The translations under genes were made by a program, and so were the position numbers. The notes under the pieces were generated by a model. It searched no databases. It was not told where the DNA came from and was given only the letters and a program-made list of their open reading frames with translations. A DNA stretch of 64,000 nucleotides from Theocolax elegans. Its lineage: Eukaryota > Arthropoda > Insecta > Hymenoptera > Cerocephalidae. The stretch covers positions 45,734,558 through 45,798,557 of the forward strand of contig CM047427.1 of assembly GCA_026168455.1 (NCBI GenBank). The letters are read 5' to 3'. This document shows, piece by piece, positions 45,269 to 56,516 of this stretch (its first letter is position 1; the number at the start of each line of letters is the position of its first letter).

Positions 45269-46857
45269 CTACAAAACGAATCATGTGTATGGCTACAATT
45301 GGTTTGTCAGACGGAACGCGCGCGATTTTACCGTAAACACATTCGAATGGGGTGAGCTTTGTGGCTTCATGCACGGTGGTATTATATGAAAAAGCAGCGC
45401 ATTCGCACCACTCATCCCATTCCCTTACATTATTTATGTAGTTTTTTAACCATTCCGTAAGCGAATGGTGCATTCGTTCGATTGACCCGTTCGCCTGCGG
45501 ATAGAACGCTGTTGTGGTTATCGTTTTCATTTTACATAACTTAGCTATGTTTTTCATTAGCGCCGAAGTGAAGTTCGCGGCCTGATCTGTCAAAATTACT
45601 TTTGGCGAACCATGTACAAATATAAATGCATGCGCATGGCGAGGATGTATACATTGTCTTTCTTGGTTCTTGGCAACGGTCCGACGAGGTCCATCGCCAA
45701 TTTCTCGAACGCTTTGCCCGGAGTGTCCGATAACACCATTGGTTGTCTGACCTTCCTTCTAACAAGTTTGTTTGTTTCGCATCTTCTTTCATATTGAGCC
45801 AATAGTAATTTTGACGAATCCGGTTATAAGTCTTCGTGATATCTTTATGACCGTTTGTGAGAGCATCGTGAATGTCTTTTATTATCAAATCCCGTAATGC
45901 TGGTTCCGGCGTGTGTGTTTTATTATTGCAAATTATTAATTTTACAGCGTTCTCCGAAAAATTGTTCTTTAAAACACAAACGATATCTTGCCACGAAAGA
46001 TCATCGATACTCGAAGTTTTTGATAATAGAAGTGATTTTAAATTCATTGATAGGCATACGTTACGAACCGATGCAATAGCTTCTATGAAAATGCCATAAT
46101 CAACCCGAATGTGCAAATTCTCTTTGATAGGAACGGCTATCAAAACTTTACTGTTCCGTTCCGTGGTCTTTGCCCTACCTAGCGTCAAGTTATTGTTTAC
46201 GGAAGTTCATTTCTGTCTGACAATTGTTTGGCTCCGGTACAGAGAGGTTGATTTTTCTGCGTGACGAAATAAAGAAGATTATCACGGTTTAGAAGAAACG
46301 AGTCTCGCGTTTCTATAATATTCTTACATACAAATGGTCGATTTTGTACTCGCGCATTTATGTCATATTCGACTGCAGGGGGATCTATAATATCTGTCGA
46401 TTCATCCTGCGTATCTATTGTGTCGGATGAATTTGAGGGTCTTCCTGTCGCATCTCCAATAACCGAATCATTAGAGTTCGTATTTTCTCTCTCGCAAGTG
46501 TATGGGTGATCGTTCGTCTGTTGTCGTGATTTCGTCGACCGTCGGTTGTTCGTGATCTATAACAGTCATTGGAGCGTCATCTACATCTACGTCATTAGTT
46601 CGTTCGGGTGTAGAAATGATATTCCGCTTTACAGATGTTTTAGAATATATTTCCATTGAAGATGACGAACTCGTACTCAGCCTCGGGTGTCGTTGTGGCT
46701 CATCCGGCATATTACTCGTATCTTCAATTTTCTTTCCCATAACATTTACTGGGTCTGCTTCTGGTGGATTCCTGGAAAGTGCATCTGCTACGTAATTGGT
46801 TCTCCCTGGTTGGTAAATAACCTCAAACTGAAATTTTTCTGTTAGTTTAAAATACCA
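45269..46857 (-). pseudogene. Gypsy-3 pol fragment: RNase H end, linker, integrase
   Basis: Minus strand from 46857. It begins WYFKLTEKFQFEVIYQPG...VADALSRNPPE, the end of RNase H. A variable acidic/Ser-Thr linker follows, then the integrase zinc region (ALTNGHKDITKTYNRIRQNYYWL) and the core with AMDLVGPLP, TDQAANFTS and NGSIERMHHSL. A gap after YMVRQK removes part of the core, and several frameshifts occur (near 45790 and 46190). The D, D and E motifs remain. The style resembles mdg1/412-type Gypsy elements. PLE-2 cuts it at 46857. Confidence 0.85.
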
Positions 46858-47648
46858 ATTAGTAAATAGTCGATTGTAAAGGGTCAATAATAAATAAATC
46901 CAATTTATTTATGTATGTGCACAACGTTTCGTCTGCTAGGTTTGCAGACCTCTTTAGGTGCTGAATTTATTGGACAAAATTATAAATATTTATATCAAAT
47001 TTTCATTACTTGTAAATTAAAAATTAAATTTTACCTTGATAATGAATATAATGTTACAGCCCAAGTGAGCTTCGTCGAATAACATTTGATACGAAATCAA
47101 CGAGTATTTATACAAAAACAAAGTAGGTGTGTGTTTACAAACTACATACGTCATAGTTTATGTACATTAGTCTCTTTAAAATATATTCATAACATTTCTG
47201 TATTGACGGTTTAAATGTTGAGTATCTTCCATTCTGTTAATTGTCGAATTATGATGATTGATATGTAACATTTCCGAAATAAGTCTTTTTTTATAGCAAA
47301 ATTCTTTATCTATTATTTTTGTATCATCCCAGTTAAAATTGTGATTTACGTTATTTAAAATGTGTGCAGTAACAACGGCTTCTGGATTTTTATTGTTCTG
47401 ATGTTCTTTTATTCGATTTTTTAGGCAGCGATTTGTTTCTCCAATATAAATAGCCGGGCATTTAATACAAGCTAACTTGTAAACTACCCCTGTCTCCTCC
47501 CATTTTGAAGTTTTATCTTTGCCTAATTTTATAATAGTATCAAGTTTGTGATTAATTAATGGAATAGTATTAATGTTATATTTTTTTAGCATTCGGGAAC
47601 ATTTATTGAAAAACTCTTTATTGTAAGGTAGTGATATGGTACATATTG
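46858..47648 (-). pseudogene. PLE-2 copy A: 3' partial with GIY-YIG domain and 3' repeat
   Basis: Open from ~47641 to 47176. The reading starts TISLPYNKEFFNKC, then LGKDK, then the GIY-YIG domain VVYKLACIKCPAIYIGETNRCL..RIKEH, ending NVMNIF. The 5' RT part is absent. Downstream (46858-47050) is the PLE 3' sequence with a hammerhead-like core in which CTGAAGA has become CTAAAGA. Confidence 0.85.
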
Positions 47649-50192
47649 GTACCTTGATAATGAATATAATGTTACAGCCCAAGTGAGCTTCGTCGAATAA
47701 CATTTGATACGAAATCAACGAGTATTTATACAAAAACAAAGTAGGTGTGTGTTTACAAACTATATACGTCATAGTTTGTGTACATTAGTCTCTTTAAAAT
47801 ATATTCATAACATTTCTGTATTGACGGTTTAAATGTTGAGTATCTTCCATTCTGTTAATTGTCGAATTATAATGATTGATGTGTAACATTTCCGAAATGA
47901 GTCTTTTTTTATAGCAAGATTCTTTATCTATTATTTTTGTATCTTCCCAGTTAAAATTATGATTTACGTTATTTAAAATGTGTGCAGTAACAACGGCTTC
48001 TTGATTTTTATTGTTCTGATGTTCTTTTATTCGATTTTTTAGGCAGCGTTTTGTTTCTCCAATATAAATAGCCGGGCATTTAATACAAGATAACTTGTAA
48101 ACTACCCCTGTCTCCTCCCATTTTGAGTTTTATCTTTGCCTAATTTTATGGATTTTTTTATCTATTTTAACATTGTTTTAATTGTAATATTGCGTTTTCT
48201 TTTATTTATTGCTGTATTTATAAATTCAATAGGATAATCATTGCTTTTAGTATTTCTGTAATAATATTTAGATTTTCTTTATGAAACTGTTTTTGTGACA
48301 ATATCATTGCCCTATCTACTAAATTATAAATAATATTACGTTTCTGTTGTATTGTGTGATTAGAATTAAAATTTAATAACCGGTTAGAATTAGTTGGTTT
48401 TCTATACCAATTTGTAATATACTATTGTTTTCTTTGATTAATGTGAGATCCAGAAAATTTATACAATTATTATTTTCTATTTCATATGTAAATTTGAGGT
48501 GTTCATTATAATTGTTGAAGATATTGAGAACTGTGTTTATATGACTTTTTTCCACGCATAAAATTGTGTCGTCTACATATCTATAATAAAAAATTGGTTT
48601 GCAATTGTGTTTACTTTTTAAATCTTTTAAACAGTGGGTCTCAAGATCATCCTTTACTAAATCCGCAAATAATGGTGATATAGGCGATCCCATTGGAGAT
48701 CCGAATATTTGTTTGTAAATGACATTATTGAAACTAAAATAAACATTATTAAATAAAAATTCTATATTTTTGCGGATATTTTGGAAGGGGATTTTATATT
48801 TATTTTGAATATGAATAAAGCGTTTATCTAAACTATTGAGAACCTCATGACTTTGGATGTTTGTAAACAAAGAACTAACGTCTAATGATATCAAAACATA
48901 ACCGGTTGGTATATATATATTTTCAAGCTTTTCTTTTAAATCAAAACTATTATTTATGTACGATTTTGGAACTGGTATTGCTTGTTTTAGATCGTTATAA
49001 ATTATTTTTGCTAAATAGTGTGTGGGACTGTTTATTGTCGAAATTATTGGTCTTAGTGGAAAATTATCTTTGTGTATTTTTGGTAATCCATATGCTTTCG
49101 CTAATGTTGTATTAGTTTGAGTTAATTCATTTTTATAGTATTCTTTTTTTAAAAATTTATAATCATTAAGGTCTCTGAATATCGAATAAATATCTGACTG
49201 TAGTTTTTTTAGCGGATTCTTTTTTATCATCTAATATGTATTATTGTCTAATAATAAGGCGTTCATTTTTTCTATATATTCGGTTTTATCTAAACATACT
49301 GTTAAGTTGCCTTTGTCAGCATGTGTAAAAAATATGTTAGGATTTTCTTTTAAGAAAGATTTAGTTTCACTCAGATTGTTTTTAAATTCTCGTTCATGAT
49401 ATGTTATGTGTGGAGACGTTTTTCTTGCCGATTTTATGTTATTTACAATGATATCCCTAATTTCATTTTTAGCTTCTGTATTAGTTTCAATTTTATCTAA
49501 GGAATATTCAACATTTTTAAACGTTGTTAGAATATCATAATTAATAAATTTTGAAATGCAATTAAATTTTGAACCGAGAGATGCTACCTTTATTACATTT
49601 TCAGGAATTGTACTAGATGATAAGTTTTTTATCCATTGGTTTTTTGTGCTGTTATTACTGCAATATTTAATTAAATTATATAATTTATTGTTATGTATTT
49701 TAGTAATATTATCAAAAATTTTTTGTGTTCTTTTCTCAGTTAGTAAAAAGAAATTATCAAGAATAATCAAAGGTAAATTTGTGTTAATAATTTTAATTTT
49801 TAACTTGTTTAGAGATTTATACAAATAATTTAAATGAATACGAATATCGTTAATTTCTAATTTTAGAATACGATTTTTATATATATTACTCCGTAAATTA
49901 TGTGTTGATTTACAAGACTCACAATAAAATGAAATGTTTTGTCGTCTGCCGTTGGTTTTGATATGATTTGGAAATACATCGTTGATTCTGCATTGGAGTA
50001 GAAAAGTACGTCTGGAGTTAGCTTCAGATAGTTGATGTCGTAGAAATGTCCATGTTTTGAAGAGTTTAGTTATTTTGTGTCCAAATTCAGAAGTGATGTA
50101 GTTAAAGAATGATGTACCTCTCCTTTGAGGCTGGTCCGTATTCAATCGAAGACCGTAGTTTAATTTATAATTTTCATACTCCATTGTTGAAT
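47649..50192 (-). pseudogene. PLE-2 copy B: N-terminal domain, RT and GIY-YIG, several lesions
   Basis: Start ATG at 50182-50184. The N-terminal region has FYCESCKSTH and ADKGNLTVCLDKTEY, a conserved PLE segment. An in-frame TAG (49231-49233) interrupts it, and the frame continues through AYGLPKIHK, RPIIST, SLDVSSLFTNI, GSPMGSPISP and the intact catalytic YRYVDDT. A frameshift near 48410 precedes YRKPTNSN...NLVDRAMIL, a deletion near 48155 removes the region before LGKDK, and a one-base loss near 48126 shifts the GIY-YIG domain (VVYKLSCIKCPAIYIGET). The RT resembles telomerase-type RTs in PLE families. Confidence 0.88.
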
Positions 50193-50387
50193 TAGTAAAT
50201 AGTCGATTGTAAAGGGTCAATAATAAATAAATCCAATTTATTTATGTATGTGCACAACGTTTCGTCTGCTAGGTTTGCAGACCTCTTCAGGTGCTGAATT
50301 TATTGGACAAAATTATAAATATTTATATCAAATTTTACATTACTTGTGAATTAAAAATTAAATTTTACCTTGATAATGAATATAATG
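50193..50387 (-). repeat. PLE-2 copy C, 3' end, left of Gypsy-2
   Basis: Same sequence as 46858-47052. Joined to 58409-58760 it restores a continuous PLE 3' region identical in order to copy A (AATG flanked by TATAATG and TTACAGCCC). It acts as the upstream pseudo-LTR of copy B. Confidence 0.85.
50251..50296 (-). ncRNA. hammerhead-ribozyme-like core in the PLE-2 terminal repeat
   Basis: On the minus strand: GCAC-CTGAAGA, stem GTCTGC..GCAGAC, then GAAAC-GTT-GTGC. CTGANGA and GAAA separated by a perfect stem II is the hammerhead core, and GCAC/GTGC could form stem I around a GTT site. No clear stem III is seen. PLE terminal repeats are known to carry minimal hammerhead motifs, so the call is plausible but unproven. 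Confidence 0.45.
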
Positions 50388-51668
50388 TGTGACAAGGTAT
50401 GTAATACCTGTCATAATAATAAGCGAGCGAGCCCCAATATAAACTAGCCTACCTACCCTCACATCTCTAAGCCTACCTAGCCTACCCGAAGCTCCCCAAA
50501 TCCCCAATACTTCTCTTGGTTCCTTCCCCCTAGCACATGGAAGCAGCAAGTCAGGAGAGGCGACACAACTTCCAGGAGGCTTCGCACCAGGACATGAAGC
50601 AGCCTGCGATGGCCTAAGGTGCCAGATGGAGCAGCACGAGCAGCAACAAGACATCCAGGAAGCTGTGAAACGCTTAGATAATTAATAATAATCCTAATAA
50701 GAAGGAATCGAGGACGTATGTAGTTGCACATAGTAACTGACAGCTACATGCTAGAAGAGGATTGGAAGTGAGGTTATGGTAATCATAACATTACCATAAC
50801 TCTCAATTAATAATTAGTAATCAATACGCAGCACTCCCTCGGGAGATAGCTATTCACCTAGAAAGCAGCCAGAATCCCCGCAGCAACGCAGCACCGATGA
50901 AGAGCAGCAGTCATTGACCCGACGCGCACCAGCTGAGCAGCCACCGTGAAAGCGAGTGAGAGAGAAGACTCGAAGATCGGTCGTCCGTCTGCACCTGTAA
51001 CAGAGTGGACCTATTAGCCGATAAATCAACATCACGGAACGATCATAAAGGCTTACCTGGTTTATAGTATCACCGGGAACATCGTCCTCTGCGTGGGAAG
51101 CAGCAGCCCCGGCAACGTCGTACGCCTTGATAAACATGGCCGCGAGCACTCACTACACGAGGCGCGCGAGACGACGGCGGCCGACGGGCGACTCGACGCG
51201 AGATGCTGCGCGCGCACGCCGGGCCCGAGCAGCAAAGCAGCGAACGAGCCCGAGCTCGAGAGAGCTCATCGGGACGCCTTCGAGGCAACATCGGCCGACC
51301 GATACGTAGATTAGTAACCGATCACCGATCTCTGATAGTGTGTGTGTGTGTGAGCATTGACCGCAGAGCAGCAACTCCAGGAGACGATCTCCACTGTACT
51401 AAGGTGGATGCACGCCCTGCACCGGTATTTCACGATCTCTCCTGACCGTAAGTGTGCTTCCCCTTTACTCCCCTCCCCACCCCTCGCGCAGCAGGTAGCA
51501 GCAGCTCGCACGCGCAGCCGAGCATAAATATATAAATTCGCCGCGATCGTACGCGGCTAGCGCCCAATATTCTTATTAGCTATTATAATAAATATCTATT
51601 ATTTTATATATTTTAAATTGTTATTTGGCCTTTGACGCCACGCCCTAATCCCCAGCGTGACCGTTACA
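50388..51668 (+). repeat. Gypsy-2 5' LTR (1281 bp)
   Basis: Begins TGTGACAAGGTATGTAATACC and ends ACCGTTACA. Its first 26 bp form a hairpin (TGACAAGGTAT/ATACCTGTCA). It contains two segments absent from the 3' LTR (about 50878-50920 and 50970-51115), so the LTRs differ by indels more than by substitutions. GC-rich frames on both strands (51070-51511) are not genes. Confidence 0.9.
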
Positions 51669-51684
51669 TTGGCCCCCAACGTGG
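51669..51684 (+). promoter_or_regulatory. Gypsy-2 primer-binding site
   Basis: TTGGCCCCCAACGTGG follows the LTR directly. It resembles the TGGCGCCCAAC site of Gypsy-1, with a G-to-C change at one position. Confidence 0.75.
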
Positions 51685-51803
51685 TTTTTCGGCATCGGCA
51701 CGTTTTTTTTTCTTTTCTTACATTAAAATGTCGTCGTTACGCATTATTTAGCCGATGTTGAATATTACGGGATTTACTTTTTAAAAAAGAGCAGCAAGCA
51801 AAT

Positions 51804-53224
51804 TTGTCGGTTCCATCTTTTAGGAATTGTTACTCCAATTGCAGCAATCTAGAGGATTCGCTTTTCACTAGAGAAAAAAGAACGGTGGAAATTTTCTCTA
51901 GATATCACATCCAATTCAAAGGGACAAGGAAAAGCGATCCCAAAACGTTCCTAAGTAATCTCCAAGAATGCAAGGAGACATATAACCTCTCGATGGACGA
52001 CATAATCAAAGCTCTCCCATCCGTGCTCGACGATGAAGCATGGGATTGGTTCAAGAGAGAAAAGAGCAGCTGGCGAAATTTTATTGACTTTGTCGATGCA
52101 GTACGATTGCAATATGGATCGGAGGAAATCCAGAGCAACTTGCGGCAAACAGTAGAAAATCGCACGCAAGGTCCAAATGAAGACATCTCGACGTATCTTT
52201 CAAAATTACGAGGAATATTGGACCAAATTAAACCTCCGCTTCCGCTAGCAGATCAATTGGACAGAGCATTTCGTAATTTTCATCCTAGCTACAGATGCAA
52301 GTTAGAAAGAAGCCAATTTGATAATTTTGCGCAGCTACAAAAGCTAGGCAAAAAGGAAGAAGCTAGACGGTTACTCGACGAAACATACAAGCCACCACCA
52401 ACCTTGCAAGGTTATGGCTTAGCAAAATATGGTTTCGTCGACCCGAAGCAGCAAAAACCGCGCAGCCTAGCAACAGTAAGCAGCTCGAGAAATCCCAAAT
52501 CCTCATACCCTCCCCAGACCCCCAAAGAGCACACACCCAACCCCACATACAATAAACAACCGCGATACAACAAGCCCAGCAGCCCCCAACCAAGAAGAGC
52601 AGCGCCCAACTCCCCTAAATACGAAGAAGCAGCAATAGTATATTACACACCTAGGGAGGTAAAGTATTGGTCAGTCCATAGTACATGTAAATTGGCACCT
52701 GAGCCGAAGGCGAGGGTGGCAAACATGTGCTATGGGTTGACCATTTTACCTCCCGTGGGATGTATACTATTTTTCACCACCAGTAGGCCGAAAATAACAC
52801 ATTCCTTTTTCGGTGCCGGGAGGGAATGTGGTACTTTCGGTCTACGTGTGGTGAAAAACGCGATTTCCCTAGACTAAGCAGCAGCAGCAGCACACAGCCA
52901 AAGCAGCCGTGGAATAAAGTAGTCGCCAATACCAGCCAAAGGCAGTGGCAAAAAGCAGCAGCGACTCCACAAAGGCCCGAATCGCCAAGGAGCCAACATC
53001 AGCAGCAACCAAGGAGCAATTTTAAAGCAGCAATAAGAGCACCAATAATCCCCAACCACCCTAGAAAGCAGAAAGAGCCCTGCTTTATTTGTGACCAATT
53101 GGGTCACTGGGCAGCAGAGTGCTCTCAAGTATTCTGCTATGGTTGTGGAGATCAGGGAGTCTATATTAGAGACTGCCCTAAATGCAGCACAAAGAAACAG
53201 GGGAATGGCAGCCAGGGAAAATAA
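51804..53224 (+). pseudogene. Gypsy-2 Gag with an inserted double hairpin
   Basis: No ATG is visible at the start; the open frame runs from ~51780. The capsid domain spans FKGTRKSDPKTFLSNLQECKE and DDEAWDWFKREKSSWRNFIDF, followed by TVENRTQGPNEDISTYLSKLR. A Pro/Gln/Ser-rich linker is interrupted at ~52654-52872 by a palindromic insert that ends the frame. The nucleocapsid continues in the +1 frame, with CFICDQLGHWAAEC (good CCHC knuckle) and CYGCGDQGVYIRDC (His replaced by Val). Gag forms the particle and binds RNA. Confidence 0.87.
52654..52872. mobile_element. double-hairpin insert in Gypsy-2 gag (~219 bp)
   Basis: Hairpin 1 (52654-52754) pairs GGGAGGTAAAGTATTGGTCA...ACATGT with ACATGTGCTATGGGTTGACC...TTTACCTCCC, apex GCC-GAA-GGC. 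Hairpin 2 (~52772-52858) pairs TTTTCACCACCAGTAGGCCG with CGGTCTACGTGTGGTGAAAA. Short outer ends CTAGGGA...TCCCTAG bracket both. It is foreign to Gag in composition and breaks the frame, so a small MITE-like insertion is the simplest reading. Confidence 0.65.
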
Positions 53225-53640
53225 GGACCCGTATTTTCTCACCCAAACCCCCCATAGGGTTTCACCCCTCCCAAATAACAGCTAACGAGTCCCTTATTCA
53301 GCAAATTCCCGGCATAGATCCCCGTCTATTTTTTAATATTGAGCTCAATGGACACAAGCTTATAGCACTGCTCGATGATGGGGCAGTGCACTCCTTTATA
53401 GGCAAAGGAATGAGTAAGGTGCTCCAGAAGAAGCTCAGGAGATCGAACTGCAAAGCAGTGAAAGTAGCAGACGGTACCACGGTACCAATTCAAGGTATTA
53501 TCGACGTCTCTATAAATATCGACGGCGACAATATCCTAATGCCTTTCCAAGTAGCAGACGATCTACAGTATGATTGCATACTGGGGATCGATTTTAAGCG
53601 CAAGGTCAACATGAGGATTAATTATGAAAAGGATACGTGA
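53225..53640 (+). pseudogene. Gypsy-2 aspartic protease
   Basis: FNIELNGHKLIALLDDGAVHSFIGKG and YDCILGIDFKRKV are retropepsin-like segments. The catalytic triplet reads D-D-G-A; the usual Ser/Thr after the catalytic Asp is Asp, which probably impairs activity. It runs to a TGA at 53638-53640, after which pol continues with further breaks. Confidence 0.85.
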
Positions 53641-54345
53641 TGGACTTCTAAAGGCATTACGCATCATTTTTATCCTCATGGCGAAGACCCAAGCTACATA
53701 CCAGCCCTAGCAAGCATTGGAGGACTCAAAAGAGCTACCCCTTCTCAAGAAAAAATTTTGCAGCAGCTTCTTGATGAAATGATTCCCGCAGCCCCCAAGA
53801 CGTTAGGCATTACAAACCTAACCGTCCATAAAATAGATACACAAGGAGCAGAGCCTATTAGGCAGAGGAACCGCCGGTACTCGCCTAAAATGCTACAAGC
53901 AGGCTATGCGGAGGTCGATAGAATGCTACGTGAAGGCATCATCGAACCTTCCGATAGTCCATGGTGCAGCTGCCCCGTTATTGCCCCTAAAGGGAACGGA
54001 GCATATCGTTTCTGCATTGACTATAGGCAAGTCAATGAAGTAACTAAAAAATAGCTTATCCCATGCAAAACATGGACGATATATTAGATCAGCTACGAGA
54101 AAGCCGCTACATAAACAAGTTAGACCTGTCCCAAGTTTACCATCAAGTCCCCCTAGCCCCCGAAAGCTGAGAAATAACAGCCTTTGCCCTCCCAGGAAAG
54201 GGTTTATTTCAATTCACCCGCGTACCCTACGGTCTAGCAAACGCACCAGCAATGTTCCAGAAAATAATGGACAATTTAATAAAGCCAGAGTGGGAACCGA
54301 ATGTGTTCGCTTATTTAGATGATATAATCATCACAGCCAAAACCT
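53641..54345 (+). pseudogene. Gypsy-2 reverse transcriptase
   Basis: Segments in order: ILQQLLDEMIPAAPK, EPIRQRNRRYSPK, GIIEPSDSPWCSCPVIAPK, YRFCIDYRQVNEV, then a frame break with TAG at 54052-54054, NKLDLSQVYHQVPLAPE followed by a TGA near 54168, ITAFALPGKGLFQFTRVPYGLANAP, and the catalytic YLDDIIITAKTFEEH. A deletion just after EEH joins to ALKKANLQLNRKKSEFC. Confidence 0.88.
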
Positions 54346-55383
54346 TTGAGGAACACAGCCCTTAAGAAAGCCAATTTGCAGCTAAACCGCAAAAAATCTG
54401 AATTTTGTTGCGCGGAGGTTACATACCTAGGTTATAAAGTTAACAAGGATGGCCTAAAAACAAATAATGACAAAATAAAGCCAATATTAGAATACCCAGC
54501 CCCCACTAATTTGAAGCAGCTACGGAGATTTACCGGATTAATCGGTTGGTATTCCCGATTTATTGACAAATTAGCAGACTACCGAGCACCCTTGAATTAT
54601 CTCACAAGGAAAGATGTCAGATGGCACTGGCACAAGGAGCAGCAAGAAGCGTTCGAGAAGTTGAAATTAGCCCTCACCCAAGCCCCCGTTCTAGCCCGAC
54701 CCGATTTTTCCCTCCCATTTTCCCTCCAAACTGATGCCAGCGACTATGCAATAGCCGGACTTCTCACGCAGGAGATAAACGGAGAGGAGCATCCGATATA
54801 CTACGTGAGCAGAACCCTAAGCAAAGCTGAGCGGAACTACACCGTCACGGAAAAGGAGTGCTTGGCCGTGTTATGGTGTGTAGACCGACTCAAGGGTTAT
54901 TTGCAAGGGGAAGAGTTCACGGTAGTAACGGATCACCACAGTCTTCTCTGGTTGCATAATATTAAGGATCCAACAGGGAGATTGGCCCGTTGGAATACCA
55001 TCCTCCAAAATTATAATATAAAATTTGTGCACCACAAAGGAGCGTTACACAAAGTGCCGGATGCATTATCTCGAGCATACGAGAACACCGAAGCAGCAGC
55101 AGCCATAGCAATAGACAGCAGCGATCCCTGGTATCAAACAAAACTATTAGCAGTAGCCAAATTCCCCAATAAATACCCCGACCTGAGAATAGAGAATAAT
55201 CTATTATACGCCCACCGTCCCAATCCCCTAGTAGATCCCCTTGTCCCCGACCTCGATGCCTGGAAGCTGATTTTACCCCAAAACGACCGACCAAGAGCCC
55301 TGTACGAAGCCCACTATACGCCGCAAGCAGGCCATCTAGGCAATGACAAGACATATGCTAGATTGGCTACATATTACTACTGA
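54346..55383 (+). pseudogene. Gypsy-2 RT connection, RNase H and integrase zinc region
   Basis: Long open frame: YLGYKVNKDGLK, the tether LKQLRRFTGLIGWYSRFID, RNase H with SLQTDASDYAIAGLL, ERNYTVTEKECLAVLW, VVTDHHSLLWL and PDALSR (Asp/Glu residues present), then the linker and integrase zinc start AHYTPQAGHLGNDKTYARLATYYY. A TGA at 55381-55383 stands where Trp is normally found. The start is a TTG-type in-frame position, not a true initiation site. Confidence 0.9.
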
Positions 55384-55920
55384 CCAGGAATATATATGGA
55401 TACATGCCAATATGTCAAAGCTTGCCAAGAGTGCCAAGCTCATAAAAGTAGCCAACAAGCCCCCGCCGGTCTTATGGAAGGCAGGAACATCAGTGCACTC
55501 TGGACAGTAGTCGCAGCAGATATTATGGGCCCTAAGCCACCATCGAAACAAGGCTTCAAATACATTATTGTATTTGAAGACCTATTCACGAGATACGTGG
55601 AGATGAAGGCATTAAGAAGAGCCGATGCAAAGAGCGTATTACAAGCTTTCGACGAGCTCGTAATAAATAGATGGGTATGTCCCAAATACTTGATCACCGA
55701 TAACGGAACAGAATTCGTTAATCCGATGGTCACAGAGAAGCTAGCATATTATCCCTCCATATTTCGCGCAAGCCAACCCTGTGGAAAGGGTTAATAGAAA
55801 TATAAAGCCAATGATCAACAGCTATTTAGCTGATGATCATAGAAATTGGGACACACATCTAGGCGAATTTTGTTTTGCACTAAACACGGTCGTACTCCTC
55901 CACCAAATATTCACCAGCAT
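55384..55920 (+). pseudogene. Gypsy-2 integrase core
   Basis: In the same frame after the stop: CQYVKACQECQAHK (CxxC), VAADIMGPKPPS (first Asp) and YLITDNGTEFVN (second Asp). A frameshift near 55755 moves the reading to PPYFAQANPVERVNRNIKP (Glu), and then FCFALNT. All three catalytic acids can be seen, but not in one frame. Confidence 0.87.
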
Positions 55921-56024
55921 TCCTAAATTTTGGTAGGAACCCCATTCCCATAGCTCTGGTCAAAAAGCATATTGAATCCCCAACCCAAATTCCCGCCCCA
56001 CATACGCAGCAATGGATAGAGCGA

Positions 56025-56516
56025 TTGCATAGATTGCCAGCAATCTACGACCTAGTAAAAAAGCATACCGAAATAGCCACAGCCAAGCAAGCACGGTATT
56101 ATAATAGAGGTCGTAGAGACATACAGTACCAATTAGGAGATTTAGTCTGTCGCCATAATTGTGTAATATCGTCAGCCGACGATAATTTCGCAGCTAAGCA
56201 CGCACCCAAATATATAGGACCCGCAAAGATAATTAAAATATTCTCCCCTAGCATATATTTAGTGGAGGATGAGAGCAGCAAACGACAAACTAAGGTCCAC
56301 ATTAGCGATTTAAAACGGTATGTCCCTCCCCGAAATGTAATTCCCCCCCAATCTTGCCAAACGCAGCAGCAACAATTATCGCAAAACATTCGAATCACCC
56401 GCCCATTAACCCAACTACCCGTAAAAGAGGTCGTCCCAAGAAAATTATACCTGACCCCAATATGTCCCCTAGCAGCCCACCCAAACGTCAGCTCAGACCC
56501 CGGAAGTAATAACTAA
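56025..56516 (+). pseudogene. Gypsy-2 integrase C-terminal domain
   Basis: KQARYYNRGRRDIQYQLGDLV, then KYIGPAKIIKIFSPSIYLVED (GPY/F-like) and VHISDLKRYVPP. The Pro/Gln-rich tail ends at a TAA near 56516. There are no AT-hook motifs, unlike Gypsy-1. Confidence 0.8.

Noticed and set aside
51070..51511. Several GC-rich ORFs on both strands
   Set aside because: They are in the Gypsy-2 LTR, recur in the 3' LTR with indels, and overlap each other.
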